NCBI RefSeq assembly: GCF_003013405.1
Contig: NZ_PXZL01000009.1
Coordinates: 62,001-126,000, forward strand
From: Brevibacillus formosus
GTDB lineage: Bacteria; Bacillota; Bacilli; Brevibacillales; Brevibacillaceae
Direction of reading: 5' to 3'
DNA length: 64,000 bases
Under the pieces are notes generated by a model that saw only the letters and a list, made by a program, of their open reading frames with translations, was not told the DNA's origin and did not search any database. Below, one piece after another: positions 53,790-61,829 of the stretch. Made by a program: the position numbers and the translations under genes. Numbering within the stretch: position 1 is the first letter of the stretch; the number at the start of each line of letters is the position of its first letter.

Positions 53790-55778
53790 ATGATTTTGAT
53801 CAGCAGTTATAAACAATTAGGCAGCAAGTATTTAAAGGGGAATATGAAACGAACAATTTTGACTTTGATCGGAATCGTACTCTCTGTAGCGTTAATTTCC
53901 ACAGTCGGCCTTTTTATGAAAGGATCACAACTATCCCAAATCGAGAACATCAAGAAGATAAACGGGTTTTCTTTTCATCTCGGTATTTCAAATTACGATG
54001 AAGCATTATTAAACAAAATCAAATATAATCCCCAAATTGCTTCGTATGGTTTGATGTCTCAGGGCGGAATCGTCCCGGTCGGAGAAGTTACTGTTCAAAA
54101 GAATTTCGCTGATCATAGCGCCATGGAGTTTTTAACCTACAGTCTCGTTGATGGCAGATTACCAGCCAATGAGCGTGAAGCAGTCGTCGATTCCTGGATG
54201 CTTCCTTATTTGAAAAAGGGACTTCAGATCGGCGACTCATTTGAATTGGATGGTCAAATCTATCAACTGGTTGGTTTACTGGATAATCGTGCGTTCACTC
54301 AGAAAAATAAAGTGGGTCGTTTCCTAACCTACAAACATGATTTTGCTATTGGAGAGGGCAGGATCTTAGCCGAAATCAACGAGAAAGCGGACTTTAAAGA
54401 GGTTTTAGAGGAGATAAAATCACTTACGGAAGACAAGAATCTTGTTATCAATGAGGAAATGATCAGAGTTTTGAAACCGGGATCGAATCAATCGATTTTG
54501 GCCGTGCTCGTCATCATCGTTAGTATTGTTGTGATCGCGACAATTGTTGTGATATACAACGCTTTTCAAATCAGCGTCGTAGAGCGAATGAAGCAGTTCG
54601 GCTTGCTCCGAAGCATCGGCGCTACACGAAAGCAAATTAGACAAATCGTGATGAGAGAAGCTGCTGTACTGGCTGTCATCGCCATACCGGTTGGGCTTGT
54701 ATGTAGCATCTTGGCGGTTGCTGCTCTCCAATGGATTTTCTCGATCATTTTAGAAGATGGTGCAGATGTTTCGTTCTTTCATATCGATTGGCGGATTTTA
54801 TTCATCAGTTCGATCATTACGCTGACGGCCGTACTAGCGTCCAGTTATTACCCGGCTTTTTTTGCGGGCAGAATATCCCCATTGCTGGCAATCAGCAGCA
54901 GGTTATCTATTAAAAAAGAGGCGATCAAAAAGCACAAGAATAACGTGTTGAAAAAGCCGTTATCTTTTCCCTTGAGCCTGGCCTTGAAAAATGTCAAAAG
55001 AAATAAAAATCGTTATACCATTACGATCCTATCCATCATTATTTCCAGTGTATTGTTTATTACTTTCTCGTCTATGATGGATATCGCATTTGCATCCAAA
55101 TATGTAAAAGATTTATCGACGAAATCAGATCTATCCATCTCTTTGCAACAAGATCATGATGGTTTTTCAGCAGAAAGGCAGCAAATCTTGGAGCTTTTGA
55201 AGTCGGTTGAAAATGTATCTGGAGTGAAGGAACAGGACCTTAGTTTTGAAATCGAATTGAAGGATAAGACTCAATCTGTTACAACTGTTGCTCACATCGA
55301 GGAGTCTGTTGGAAAAAAACACGCCATTACCATTGTGAATCACATCGATGAGAATAAAGTGAAGAAAGATTCAGAGCTCGTTATAAAAGTGCTGGTATAC
55401 AGTTTTATCACAGTTATTTCTTTGATTGGCAGTCTCAATATCCTTAATACGATTACGATCAGCATCATCATCAGACGAAAAGAACTGGCTGCGTTAAAAT
55501 CCATAGGCATGTCACAAAGGGATTTGAAAAAAATGATCATCTATGAAGCGCTAATCTATGGTTTTTCTGGAAGTTTGCAAGGGATCTTTTTCGGTTGTAT
55601 ACTTTCTTATATTATCTATTTGGCGGCTTCCGGTGTCTTGAGCGTCGAATGGACGATCCCCTACGAAGCTTGTCTCATTACGTTTGTTTCAGCGTTGATC
55701 ATCAGCATTTTATCTGTTCTATTCCCACTGAGAAAAATCCAAAAAGATAATATTATCGATGTTATCAGAGAACAATGA
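53790..55778 (+). CDS. FtsX-like ABC permease (MacB/BceB-like)
   Basis: A 662-residue permease with an N-terminal helix (about 18-36), a large extracellular domain (about 37-225) and three helices with FtsX signature near 235-370 (MKQFGLLRSIGATRKQI). A second half follows, with another helix near 410, an extracellular part, and a closing three-helix unit with KELAALKSIGMSQRDLKK. This duplicated FtsX layout with about eight helices fits MacB-superfamily exporters or peptide sensors. GGAGGA precedes ATG 53790; TTG 53796 has better spacing. It is followed by its own two-component system, as in antimicrobial-peptide sensing modules. Confidence 0.92.
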   Translation: MILISSYKQLGSKYLKGNMKRTILTLIGIVLSVALISTVGLFMKGSQLSQIENIKKINGFSFHLGISNYDEALLNKIKYNPQIASYGLMSQGGIVPVGEVTVQKNFADHSAMEFLTYSLVDGRLPANEREAVVDSWMLPYLKKGLQIGDSFELDGQIYQLVGLLDNRAFTQKNKVGRFLTYKHDFAIGEGRILAEINEKADFKEVLEEIKSLTEDKNLVINEEMIRVLKPGSNQSILAVLVIIVSIVVIATIVVIYNAFQISVVERMKQFGLLRSIGATRKQIRQIVMREAAVLAVIAIPVGLVCSILAVAALQWIFSIILEDGADVSFFHIDWRILFISSIITLTAVLASSYYPAFFAGRISPLLAISSRLSIKKEAIKKHKNNVLKKPLSFPLSLALKNVKRNKNRYTITILSIIISSVLFITFSSMMDIAFASKYVKDLSTKSDLSISLQQDHDGFSAERQQILELLKSVENVSGVKEQDLSFEIELKDKTQSVTTVAHIEESVGKKHAITIVNHIDENKVKKDSELVIKVLVYSFITVISLIGSLNILNTITISIIIRRKELAALKSIGMSQRDLKKMIIYEALIYGFSGSLQGIFFGCILSYIIYLAASGVLSVEWTIPYEACLITFVSALIISILSVLFPLRKIQKDNIIDVIREQ

Positions 55779-55861
55779 TAGAATGGGCCTGACTATTTTA
55801 TAGTCGGGCTATTCGGATTAGTCAATGGCTGAAATGGAATGAGGATAGGGAGAGGACAACC

Positions 55862-56560
55862 TTGAATAAAATATTGCTTGTGGAAGACGATGAGGCGCTT
55901 GGTCTAGCCATAGAATTCTCATTACGAAATGAAGGCTATGAGGTAGTCAGAGCCTCTAGTGTAAAAGAAGCGAAACACCAGTTTGATCAACATACTTTTG
56001 ATTTGGCGATCCTAGATGTCGGCCTTCCAGATGGAAACGGCTATGATTTATGTCTGCATTTCAAAAAACAAAACGATTCATCGATTGTTATCTTCTTAAC
56101 GGCATTGGATGAAGAAGCAAATGTAGTAATGGGCCTGGATATTGGCGGGGACGATTATATAACGAAACCATTCCGAGTCAAGGAATTCATTTCCAGAGTG
56201 AAAGTGCAATTGCGCAAACGTGGGAGGTTGGAAACATCTTCTATCACCTTAGCATCTGAAAATATAAAAATGGATACGAATCTCGTCAAAGCTTATAAGA
56301 ATCAGGAAAGCATTCCATTAACCAATCTTGAATACAAGCTTCTGCTAACTTTCATGATGAACGCCCATAAAGCACTAAAAAGAGATGATCTACTGATGAA
56401 AGTATCGGAAGGAGAAGATGCTTTTTTTGATGAAAACACGCTATCTGTATACATTAAGCGTCTAAGAGATAAAGTGGAAGATGACCCCAAAAATCCGCAG
56501 TTTATCGTCACCCAAAGAGGACTGGGTTACCGTTGGAATAAGGATGTGAGTAGAGAGTAA
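55862..56560 (+). CDS. OmpR-family response regulator of the ABC module
   Basis: A 232-residue regulator starting at TTG 55862 after GGAGAGG. Receiver: LLVEDD, Asp in LAILDVGLPDGNGYDL near 52, LTALD and DDYITKPF. C-terminal winged helix has LTNLEYKLLLTFMMN and LSVYIKRLRDKVE. One base separates it from the kinase gene. It likely controls the exporter genes upstream. Confidence 0.93.
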   Translation: MNKILLVEDDEALGLAIEFSLRNEGYEVVRASSVKEAKHQFDQHTFDLAILDVGLPDGNGYDLCLHFKKQNDSSIVIFLTALDEEANVVMGLDIGGDDYITKPFRVKEFISRVKVQLRKRGRLETSSITLASENIKMDTNLVKAYKNQESIPLTNLEYKLLLTFMMNAHKALKRDDLLMKVSEGEDAFFDENTLSVYIKRLRDKVEDDPKNPQFIVTQRGLGYRWNKDVSRE

Positions 56561-56561
56561 G

Positions 56562-57800
56562 ATGATGAAGAATACCGAATTGAAAGGGTATATGACGATA
56601 CTGGCCGTTCTGTTATCACTATTTACCATTCACCAGTTTATTGCACATCAACTGTTTTATGATGCTTTGAAAAGCGACTCCATTGCAACCTGGGGTGAAA
56701 TTACGGCTAGATTGGTTGAACAAAATCCCGAGAATGAAACGGAAATTATGAAAGTCTTAACAAGTCACGCATCTAATTCAAGTGAGTATCAGGAAAAAGG
56801 AAGAGAGATCTTTAGACAGTATGGATTATATGAAGATTTGGCATCAGAGCTTTTTCCCCTATTAAATAAACATATTTCCAGCCATAATCAATTGATTTAT
56901 TGGGGATTGATTTGTTTCGGATTGATACTGCTAGGCGCAAGCTTTTTGCAATACAAGATTGTCTTTCATAAAATTAGACAGCTTACTTCCGCTGCAAAAA
57001 AAATAATCGACGGGGACTACTCGGTAGTCATCAATGAAAATAAGGAAGGGGATCTCGCCAAACTAGCGGCTTCCTTTCGTTCCATGAAAGATATAATTCG
57101 AAAAAGCATGCAGGATCTTCTGGAAGAGAAAGAGTTTTTAGCACAAATGCTGCAAGATATCTCCCATCAATTAAAAACGCCTCTTTCAACGATTTCCATC
57201 TACAATGAAATGTTGTTGAATGCAGAACTGCCTCGTCAGCAGCAAGTTCATTTACTGCAAAATAATGAAGTTCAAATTGCGAGAATGAATGTCTTAATTC
57301 AAAATTTGTTAAAAGTAGCGAAAATCGACGCTAGAGCTATTTCATTTGATAAAGAGCCGGCCAATTTGGTGGAGACGATCGAGGAAGTTCTGGAGCGCTT
57401 GGCAAGCATGATTAGTGAAAAGCATATAGCCATTGATTGGGATGCGCCGAAGGAAATCGTTGTTACTCATGATAAACTATGGATGCAGGAAGCTTTGTTG
57501 AACCTTTTGAAGAATGCGATCGAGCATTCCAAACCCAGCAGTACAATCATGATTCAAGTAAAAGATACGCCGATCTATACGGAGTTAGTGATTCAAGACT
57601 TTGGAGAAGGAATTGCACCTGAGGAATTATCGCACATTTTTGATCGATTTTACAAAGCAACAGGTTCTAAAAAGCATGATTCGACTGGGATTGGACTGGC
57701 GCTAGTCAAAGCCATTATCGAAGCACATCATGCCTTGATTAAAGTGGAGAGTGAGAAAGACAGCTTTACAAGATTTACGATTACTTTCATGAAGTTTTAA
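56562..57800 (+). CDS. Sensor histidine kinase of the ABC module
   Basis: A 412-residue kinase with two transmembrane helices (about 9-27 and 112-130) around a short extracellular domain. A HAMP-like segment follows (about 135-185). The H-box is DISHQLKTPLSTISIYNEML, with HQLKTPL in place of the common HELRTPL. The ATPase domain has NLLKNAIEHS, DFGEGIAPEELSHIFDRF and TGIGLALVKAIIEAH. Kinases of this form commonly rely on an ABC permease for sensing, which suits the preceding FtsX-like gene. Confidence 0.92.
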   Translation: MMKNTELKGYMTILAVLLSLFTIHQFIAHQLFYDALKSDSIATWGEITARLVEQNPENETEIMKVLTSHASNSSEYQEKGREIFRQYGLYEDLASELFPLLNKHISSHNQLIYWGLICFGLILLGASFLQYKIVFHKIRQLTSAAKKIIDGDYSVVINENKEGDLAKLAASFRSMKDIIRKSMQDLLEEKEFLAQMLQDISHQLKTPLSTISIYNEMLLNAELPRQQQVHLLQNNEVQIARMNVLIQNLLKVAKIDARAISFDKEPANLVETIEEVLERLASMISEKHIAIDWDAPKEIVVTHDKLWMQEALLNLLKNAIEHSKPSSTIMIQVKDTPIYTELVIQDFGEGIAPEELSHIFDRFYKATGSKKHDSTGIGLALVKAIIEAHHALIKVESEKDSFTRFTITFMKF

Positions 57801-57887
57801 TTACTCTTATCAAAAAATTGATAAATAAAAGAGGAAGAATGATGAAGGATGCACAAAGCCGAATGAAACTACAACCGGACGATACCT

Positions 57888-58301
57888 ATGAGCATATGTA
57901 AGGAATGCTCCTCGAGTCGATGGAGAGCCAGGGTCGCCTATATCGTCGCTGTTTTTGTTGTCATGGCGTTTGGCTTAGGGTCTAGAGCGTTCGCCGATGT
58001 GTTGCCAATCTTTGTAGCTGAGCATTTTGGCGATGCATTATGGGCCTGCATGATCTACTTTGGCTTCCGCACTTGTTATACTCATAAAAAGATTTCTTTC
58101 TCACTGTGGTGCAGCCTCGTGTTTTGCTTTGCGATCGAGGCCAGCCAATTATATCAGGCCGACTGGATCAAGTCTCTCCGGGAGACAACTCTTGGGGCGT
58201 TGGTATTAGGAAAAGGCTTTTTGACGGCGGACCTTGTGCGGTACACTGCGGGATCTGCCGTCGCTACCTTGCTAGACCTAGCTTGGCGTAAGCGCTTGTG
58301 A
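57888..58301 (+). CDS. DUF2809 membrane protein
   Basis: A 137-residue protein with four predicted membrane helices, recognised by LGLGSRAF-like FGLGSRAFADVLPIF, the FGDALWACMIYFGFR segment and FAIEASQLYQADWIKSLRETTLGALVLG. Function unknown. ATG 57888 has no good ribosome binding site. A 20-codon frame from ATG 57839 to 57901 has GAGGAAG upstream and overlaps this start, so translation may be coupled to it. Alternatively the true N-terminus has been lost by frameshift. Confidence 0.8.
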   Translation: MSICKECSSSRWRARVAYIVAVFVVMAFGLGSRAFADVLPIFVAEHFGDALWACMIYFGFRTCYTHKKISFSLWCSLVFCFAIEASQLYQADWIKSLRETTLGALVLGKGFLTADLVRYTAGSAVATLLDLAWRKRL

Positions 58302-58364
58302 TTTTTTGTAGATGTCATCTTATAGCTGCCGAATGAGGCCTATCGCAAACTTCGAGGAGGGATC

Positions 58365-58967
58365 ATGTTGCAACAGCTCTTTACTGAAATGATTAAACAG
58401 GACGTAAAGCCATTCCTTTCCAATCGTGGCTTCGCAAAGAAGGGTTTGAATTTTACTAAGAAAACAGAAAGCCTGATCTACATGTTCAATTTCCAAAAAT
58501 CTGCAGGCAATGCAGCGGACCATGTAATGTTCTATGTGAACTGCGGTATTTATGCAGTAGAGTTGGCACAGATACAATCGAGAGCGATTCTTACAGCACC
58601 TCAAGAAGCGGAGTGTCACTTCAGAGCAAGAATGGGGGAAATCGTTGAGTCTGTTCCAGATCGATTTTCAATCACTCCTGACACGAATATGGATGATGTA
58701 AGAGAAACGCTGCTAAATGGCTTAGAAGAGGTTATTCATTTTTATGATACTATGACCAGTGCCAGATCCATTGTGGATTATTACACTTCAGGGCCATTTT
58801 TACATCTGGGCGAAGAGAGCTTTCATTTGCTATTACAATCTAATGATGTAGTAGAAGCTAAACATTATTTGAAAGCTTTGCAGGAAAAGTACGGAACAGA
58901 AAAGCGATGGACCATATTCGAGAATAAATACAAGGCCATCTTCAATAAATATGGAGTGGAATTTTGA
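58365..58967 (+). CDS. DUF4304-family protein
   Basis: A 200-residue soluble protein. The N-terminal region (VKPFLSNRGFAKKGLNFTK, then LIYMFNFQKS and YVNCGIY) matches the DUF4304 pattern seen in many Firmicutes, where these genes often occur singly or near toxin-immunity genes. Function unknown. GAGGAGGG precedes ATG 58365. No toxin is evident next to it. Confidence 0.82.
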   Translation: MLQQLFTEMIKQDVKPFLSNRGFAKKGLNFTKKTESLIYMFNFQKSAGNAADHVMFYVNCGIYAVELAQIQSRAILTAPQEAECHFRARMGEIVESVPDRFSITPDTNMDDVRETLLNGLEEVIHFYDTMTSARSIVDYYTSGPFLHLGEESFHLLLQSNDVVEAKHYLKALQEKYGTEKRWTIFENKYKAIFNKYGVEF

Positions 58968-58981
58968 TAAGAGTTAAGTCA

Positions 58982-59074
58982 CAGCGGTCAGTCTAAGACT
59001 TTGTATTCAGGTCTTCGATGGCCGCTGTCTCATTTAGTGGAGTCAGCACTAAACCAATTTCTGGGAAAATGGGC
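58982..59074 (+). repeat. Structured intergenic repeat, copy B
   Basis: Partner of 43961-44052. It starts CAGCGGTCAGTCTAAGACT, continues TTGTATTCAGGTCTT, and has the same GAGTCAG and AAACCAAT blocks. Here the outer stem CAGCGG/CCGCTG is perfect, whereas copy A has GGT facing GTT. Paired positions have changed while pairing is kept. It lies just after the DUF4304 gene and before the unknown gene at 59137. Confidence 0.65.
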
Positions 59075-59136
59075 GAACGAGATAGGCGGAAAATCCATAA
59101 TGTAAAGTGTGTGACAGCTAATGGAGGGGGGAAGTT

Positions 59137-59607
59137 ATGTACGGGTGGTATCCACAAGAGGGTTATTATCCAATTTCAGCGGGAGAAGGCAGATACTACA
59201 ATGATTATGAATTACTGAGACACATTGCCAGATTAGAGCGACAGCTAGCGGAAGTACAAGGAGCAATGTCAGCATGTACAAAAAAGAATGGCGCATTAAA
59301 AAAGGATCTAGAAGTTGTTAGACAGCAAAGCTCAGTGCAAACGCAAAACGACCAAACCTATCAATCGCCAGCAGTAGATAAAGTTAATGTCAAATGTATA
59401 GCAGCGACAGAGACATCGGTAACCTTTGAAATATCGGGAAGAAGATTAACATTTGATAGCGATTATTATGGGAAATATGCAGGTGAGTATACCCCTGGAA
59501 AAGTATACGTGGCCATGGCGGATTATGGAGCGGGGCAAATCTATCTAACCATTAAGGATGATAATGAAATTTGGCATACCTTTAGATATTCACGAATCCA
59601 ATCGTAA
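59137..59607 (+). CDS. Unknown protein with N-terminal coiled coil
   Basis: A 156-residue protein I do not recognise. The N-terminus is tyrosine- and glycine-rich (MYGWYPQEGYYP), followed by a coiled coil (about 27-65: HIARLERQLAEVQGAMSAC and KNGALKKDLEVV). A glutamine-rich linker follows and then a C-terminal beta-rich domain (about 85-156) with FEISGRRLTFDSDYYG and VYVAMADYGAGQIYLTI. The start pattern resembles spore-coat-type small proteins. No signal peptide. GGAGGGGG precedes ATG 59137. Confidence 0.72.
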   Translation: MYGWYPQEGYYPISAGEGRYYNDYELLRHIARLERQLAEVQGAMSACTKKNGALKKDLEVVRQQSSVQTQNDQTYQSPAVDKVNVKCIAATETSVTFEISGRRLTFDSDYYGKYAGEYTPGKVYVAMADYGAGQIYLTIKDDNEIWHTFRYSRIQS

Positions 59608-59940
59608 CTAACAAGATGTGCTCCCTTCATTTGATTTTTGTCGAGTGATATAACCAAGAATACTGACTGCGTCTTGCCAGAAAATGCTTATGTCACTCGA
59701 CTTTGTACTTACTTCGGGAATTGCTATGCAAGCAAATACTTATCTGAGTTGGGATAAACTGTATGAGAATGATTGGATAAATTTTGAATTTGTGGTAGAA
59801 TTGATGTGGGAGTGAAAAATTCAAAAAACATCCTCTGTCTGGTAGTGCCTTATGAGCTGGCACAAGGTGTTTCTCAACGTAATATTTAGATAAATTCCTA
59901 AATATCTAAAAACGATGTAGGAAAGTAGGATCGATTGATT
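59608..59940. other. Gene-free region with a long hairpin and the SdpR operator
   Basis: No gene seen in 333 bases. GTCGAGTGA (about 59640) and TCACTCGAC (about 59693) can close a long-loop hairpin. Further on, CTCTGTCTGGTAGTGCC faces GGCAC in a weak stem near 59830-59870. The end of the region holds the operator-like dyad described separately. Confidence 0.4.
59883..59904. promoter_or_regulatory. Operator-like dyad before sdpR
   Basis: TATTTAG (59883-59889) and CTAAATA (59898-59904) form a perfect inverted repeat around eight bases. ArsR-type repressors such as SdpR bind AT-rich dyads of this kind at their own promoters. Confidence 0.5.
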
Positions 59941-60198
59941 ATGTCAATGAATTATGCATTTAAGGCACTCTCTGATCCCACAAGAAGAAAGATTCTTGAC
60001 CTGTTGAGGGAGAAAGATATGACAGCTGGAGAAATAGCCGATCATTTTCAAATGACTAAGCCCAGCATCTCCCACCATCTCAGTTTGTTGAAACAGGCAC
60101 AAATGGTTTACGACGAACGAAAAGGGCAAAACATCTACTACTCACTGAATACGACCGTTTTTCAAGACTTATTAAAATGGTTTATCCAATTCCATTAG
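59941..60198 (+). CDS. sdpR: SdpR-like ArsR-family autorepressor
   Basis: An 85-residue winged-helix repressor: FKALSDPTRRKILDLLREKD, then MTAGEIADHFQMTKPSISHHLSLLKQ as the recognition region and a beta wing ending IYYSLN. No metal-binding cysteines. It is followed after 16 bases by an SdpI-like gene, matching the B. subtilis sdpRI pair. There SdpI sequesters SdpR when toxin is present and so induces its own synthesis. ATG 59941 is preferred (GTAGGA upstream); TTG 59935 is possible. Confidence 0.88.
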   Translation: MSMNYAFKALSDPTRRKILDLLREKDMTAGEIADHFQMTKPSISHHLSLLKQAQMVYDERKGQNIYYSLNTTVFQDLLKWFIQFH

Positions 60199-60214
60199 AA
60201 AGTGAGGGAATCAT

Positions 60215-60838
60215 ATGAATAAATCCAATTTTTCTCTTTTATTTTTTGCCATCAGTGTTGTCTTGAGCGCAATTTGCTATCCCTCCATGCCAGATCAGAT
60301 GGTCATTCATTGGGGACCAAATGGCGAACCGAATGGTTTTGCGCCTAAGCTTGTGGGTGTATCCTTTATTCCGGTTGTGATGCTGTTTCTTTTCGTGGCT
60401 GTTCGCAGTCAAAAACAGTATTATCAAAGGTTCCAAAGCAGTCACGATACAATCTTGCATACATTAATGATCGTACTTCTCGTCATCCATAGCGTGATAA
60501 TCGCATATGGATATGGGTATATGTTAAATATTGGGCTATTTGTAACCCTTATTTTAGGAATTCTCTTTGTAACGATAGGGAATTTTATGCCTCGTTTTCG
60601 ACATAACTATCTGATTGGGATACGCACGCCATGGTCACTCGCTTGTGAAGAGGTCTGGAAAAATACCCACCTATTGAGTGGGCGTGTGTTCTTCATCGGA
60701 GGAATCCTCATCATGCTCACCTCATTCTTGCCAACAACCATACATTACATCCTTATGTTGATCATTGTGTTGGTGACAATTCTGATTTCTATCGGAAGCA
60801 GCCATTACTATTACAAAAAAGCAGGAAGGGGAAAGTAG
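60215..60838 (+). CDS. sdpI: SdpI-like immunity/DUF1648 membrane protein
   Basis: A 207-residue membrane protein with about six helices. The DUF1648 signature PDQMVIHWGPNGEPNGFAPK lies between the first and second helices, and GNFMPRFRHNYLIGIRTPWS is the SdpI motif. By analogy it would give immunity to an SDP-like toxin and take part in signalling to SdpR. GTGAGGG precedes ATG 60215. No sdpABC toxin genes are in the window. Confidence 0.88.
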   Translation: MNKSNFSLLFFAISVVLSAICYPSMPDQMVIHWGPNGEPNGFAPKLVGVSFIPVVMLFLFVAVRSQKQYYQRFQSSHDTILHTLMIVLLVIHSVIIAYGYGYMLNIGLFVTLILGILFVTIGNFMPRFRHNYLIGIRTPWSLACEEVWKNTHLLSGRVFFIGGILIMLTSFLPTTIHYILMLIIVLVTILISIGSSHYYYKKAGRGK

Positions 60839-60839
60839 A

Positions 60840-61595
60840 ATGAAAAACTTGAAAATAGCATTTCTGTTATCGTTAGTGAGCGCTATCGGTTTTATCGCAG
60901 CTATTCCGTATTTGCTGGCAATTGGCGGGGATGCATTAGCTCTGGTACCTCTCCCGCTACCGGTTGCCATGACCATTTTCGTCTTGCAGGGAACCATCAT
61001 GGCATTTCTTTTTTCGTGGATTGGATTGACCTTCGCAACCAAGGTTGGGCTGGATGCCCCTGTCCTTCGGAAGTGGTTGTATAAAACCGGTGGAGAGTCC
61101 TTCAACAAAAAGGGAATTATTCAAGCAGTCTTCTTTGGATTTGCAGCAACAGGTCTGCTCCTCCTACTGGAATTTGCCGTTTTCCAACCATTACTGCCAA
61201 TCTTGGCAGAAAAAGCCCAAGAAGTAGAAGTGTCGACTTGGGCAGGTATCCTGACAGCCATTCAAGGCGGAGTATACGAGGAAGTCATGGTTCGTTTGTT
61301 CATGATGACAATGATCGTGTGGATTTTGAGCAAGCTATTCGGACGTAAATCCTCCCCTAAGCCCTGGATGTACTGGGCAGGCATCATTGGGGCAGCCCTT
61401 ATATTTGGGCTTGGTCATCTCCCTGCGGCAAATGTCTATTTTGGTGAGATTACCCCGCTGTTGTTCATTCGCACAATCGCCCTTAACGGGGTGGCAGGTA
61501 TATTATTCGGTTACCTCTACTGGAAGCGTGGACTGGAGTACGCAATGATTGCTCACGCGATAGGGGATATCATCCTTCATGGTTTCATTAAATAG
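60840..61595 (+). CDS. CPBP-family intramembrane metalloprotease
   Basis: A 251-residue membrane protein with about seven helices. The CPBP/Abi motifs are GGVYEEVMVRLF (paired Glu, then Arg) near 140, FGLGHLPAA near 198 and IAHAIGDIILHGF near the end. It starts one base after the SdpI-like gene, so it belongs to the same operon. CPBP proteases are often linked to bacteriocin immunity or maturation, which fits the SdpRI neighbours. Confidence 0.88.
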   Translation: MKNLKIAFLLSLVSAIGFIAAIPYLLAIGGDALALVPLPLPVAMTIFVLQGTIMAFLFSWIGLTFATKVGLDAPVLRKWLYKTGGESFNKKGIIQAVFFGFAATGLLLLLEFAVFQPLLPILAEKAQEVEVSTWAGILTAIQGGVYEEVMVRLFMMTMIVWILSKLFGRKSSPKPWMYWAGIIGAALIFGLGHLPAANVYFGEITPLLFIRTIALNGVAGILFGYLYWKRGLEYAMIAHAIGDIILHGFIK

Positions 61596-61647
61596 ACCGC
61601 TCCCCACAGATTCCTTGTGTGTAGAAACATACAATTTTTTTACATTT

Positions 61648-61663
61648 CGCGAGTTTATTCGCG
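61648..61663. repeat. Short CGCGA/TCGCG inverted repeat
   Basis: CGCGA and TCGCG flank six bases in the 234-base gap before the RND pump gene. It could be an operator or a weak hairpin; no T run follows. Confidence 0.3.
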
Positions 61664-61829
61664 TACATAGATCAAAAACTCCGTCGTTAGATGGTTTTTG
61701 GTCTTCTTTCTATTTGATCAAAAAGCGGAATGAAAAACAAATTTTAATTTTTATGGAAATTTATTGAATACCAAAAAAATGAGGGGTAATATAGAGGATG
61801 GAATTTATTAGGAATGAGGGGGGCATGCC

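Noticed and set aside
57839-57901. 20-codon gene before the DUF2809 gene
   Set aside because: Very short and without recognisable features; kept only as a note on how the next gene may be translated.
61579-61767. 62-residue frame after the CPBP protease
   Set aside because: It overlaps the protease end, lacks a ribosome binding site and has no coding character; the stretch is better read as an intergenic region.
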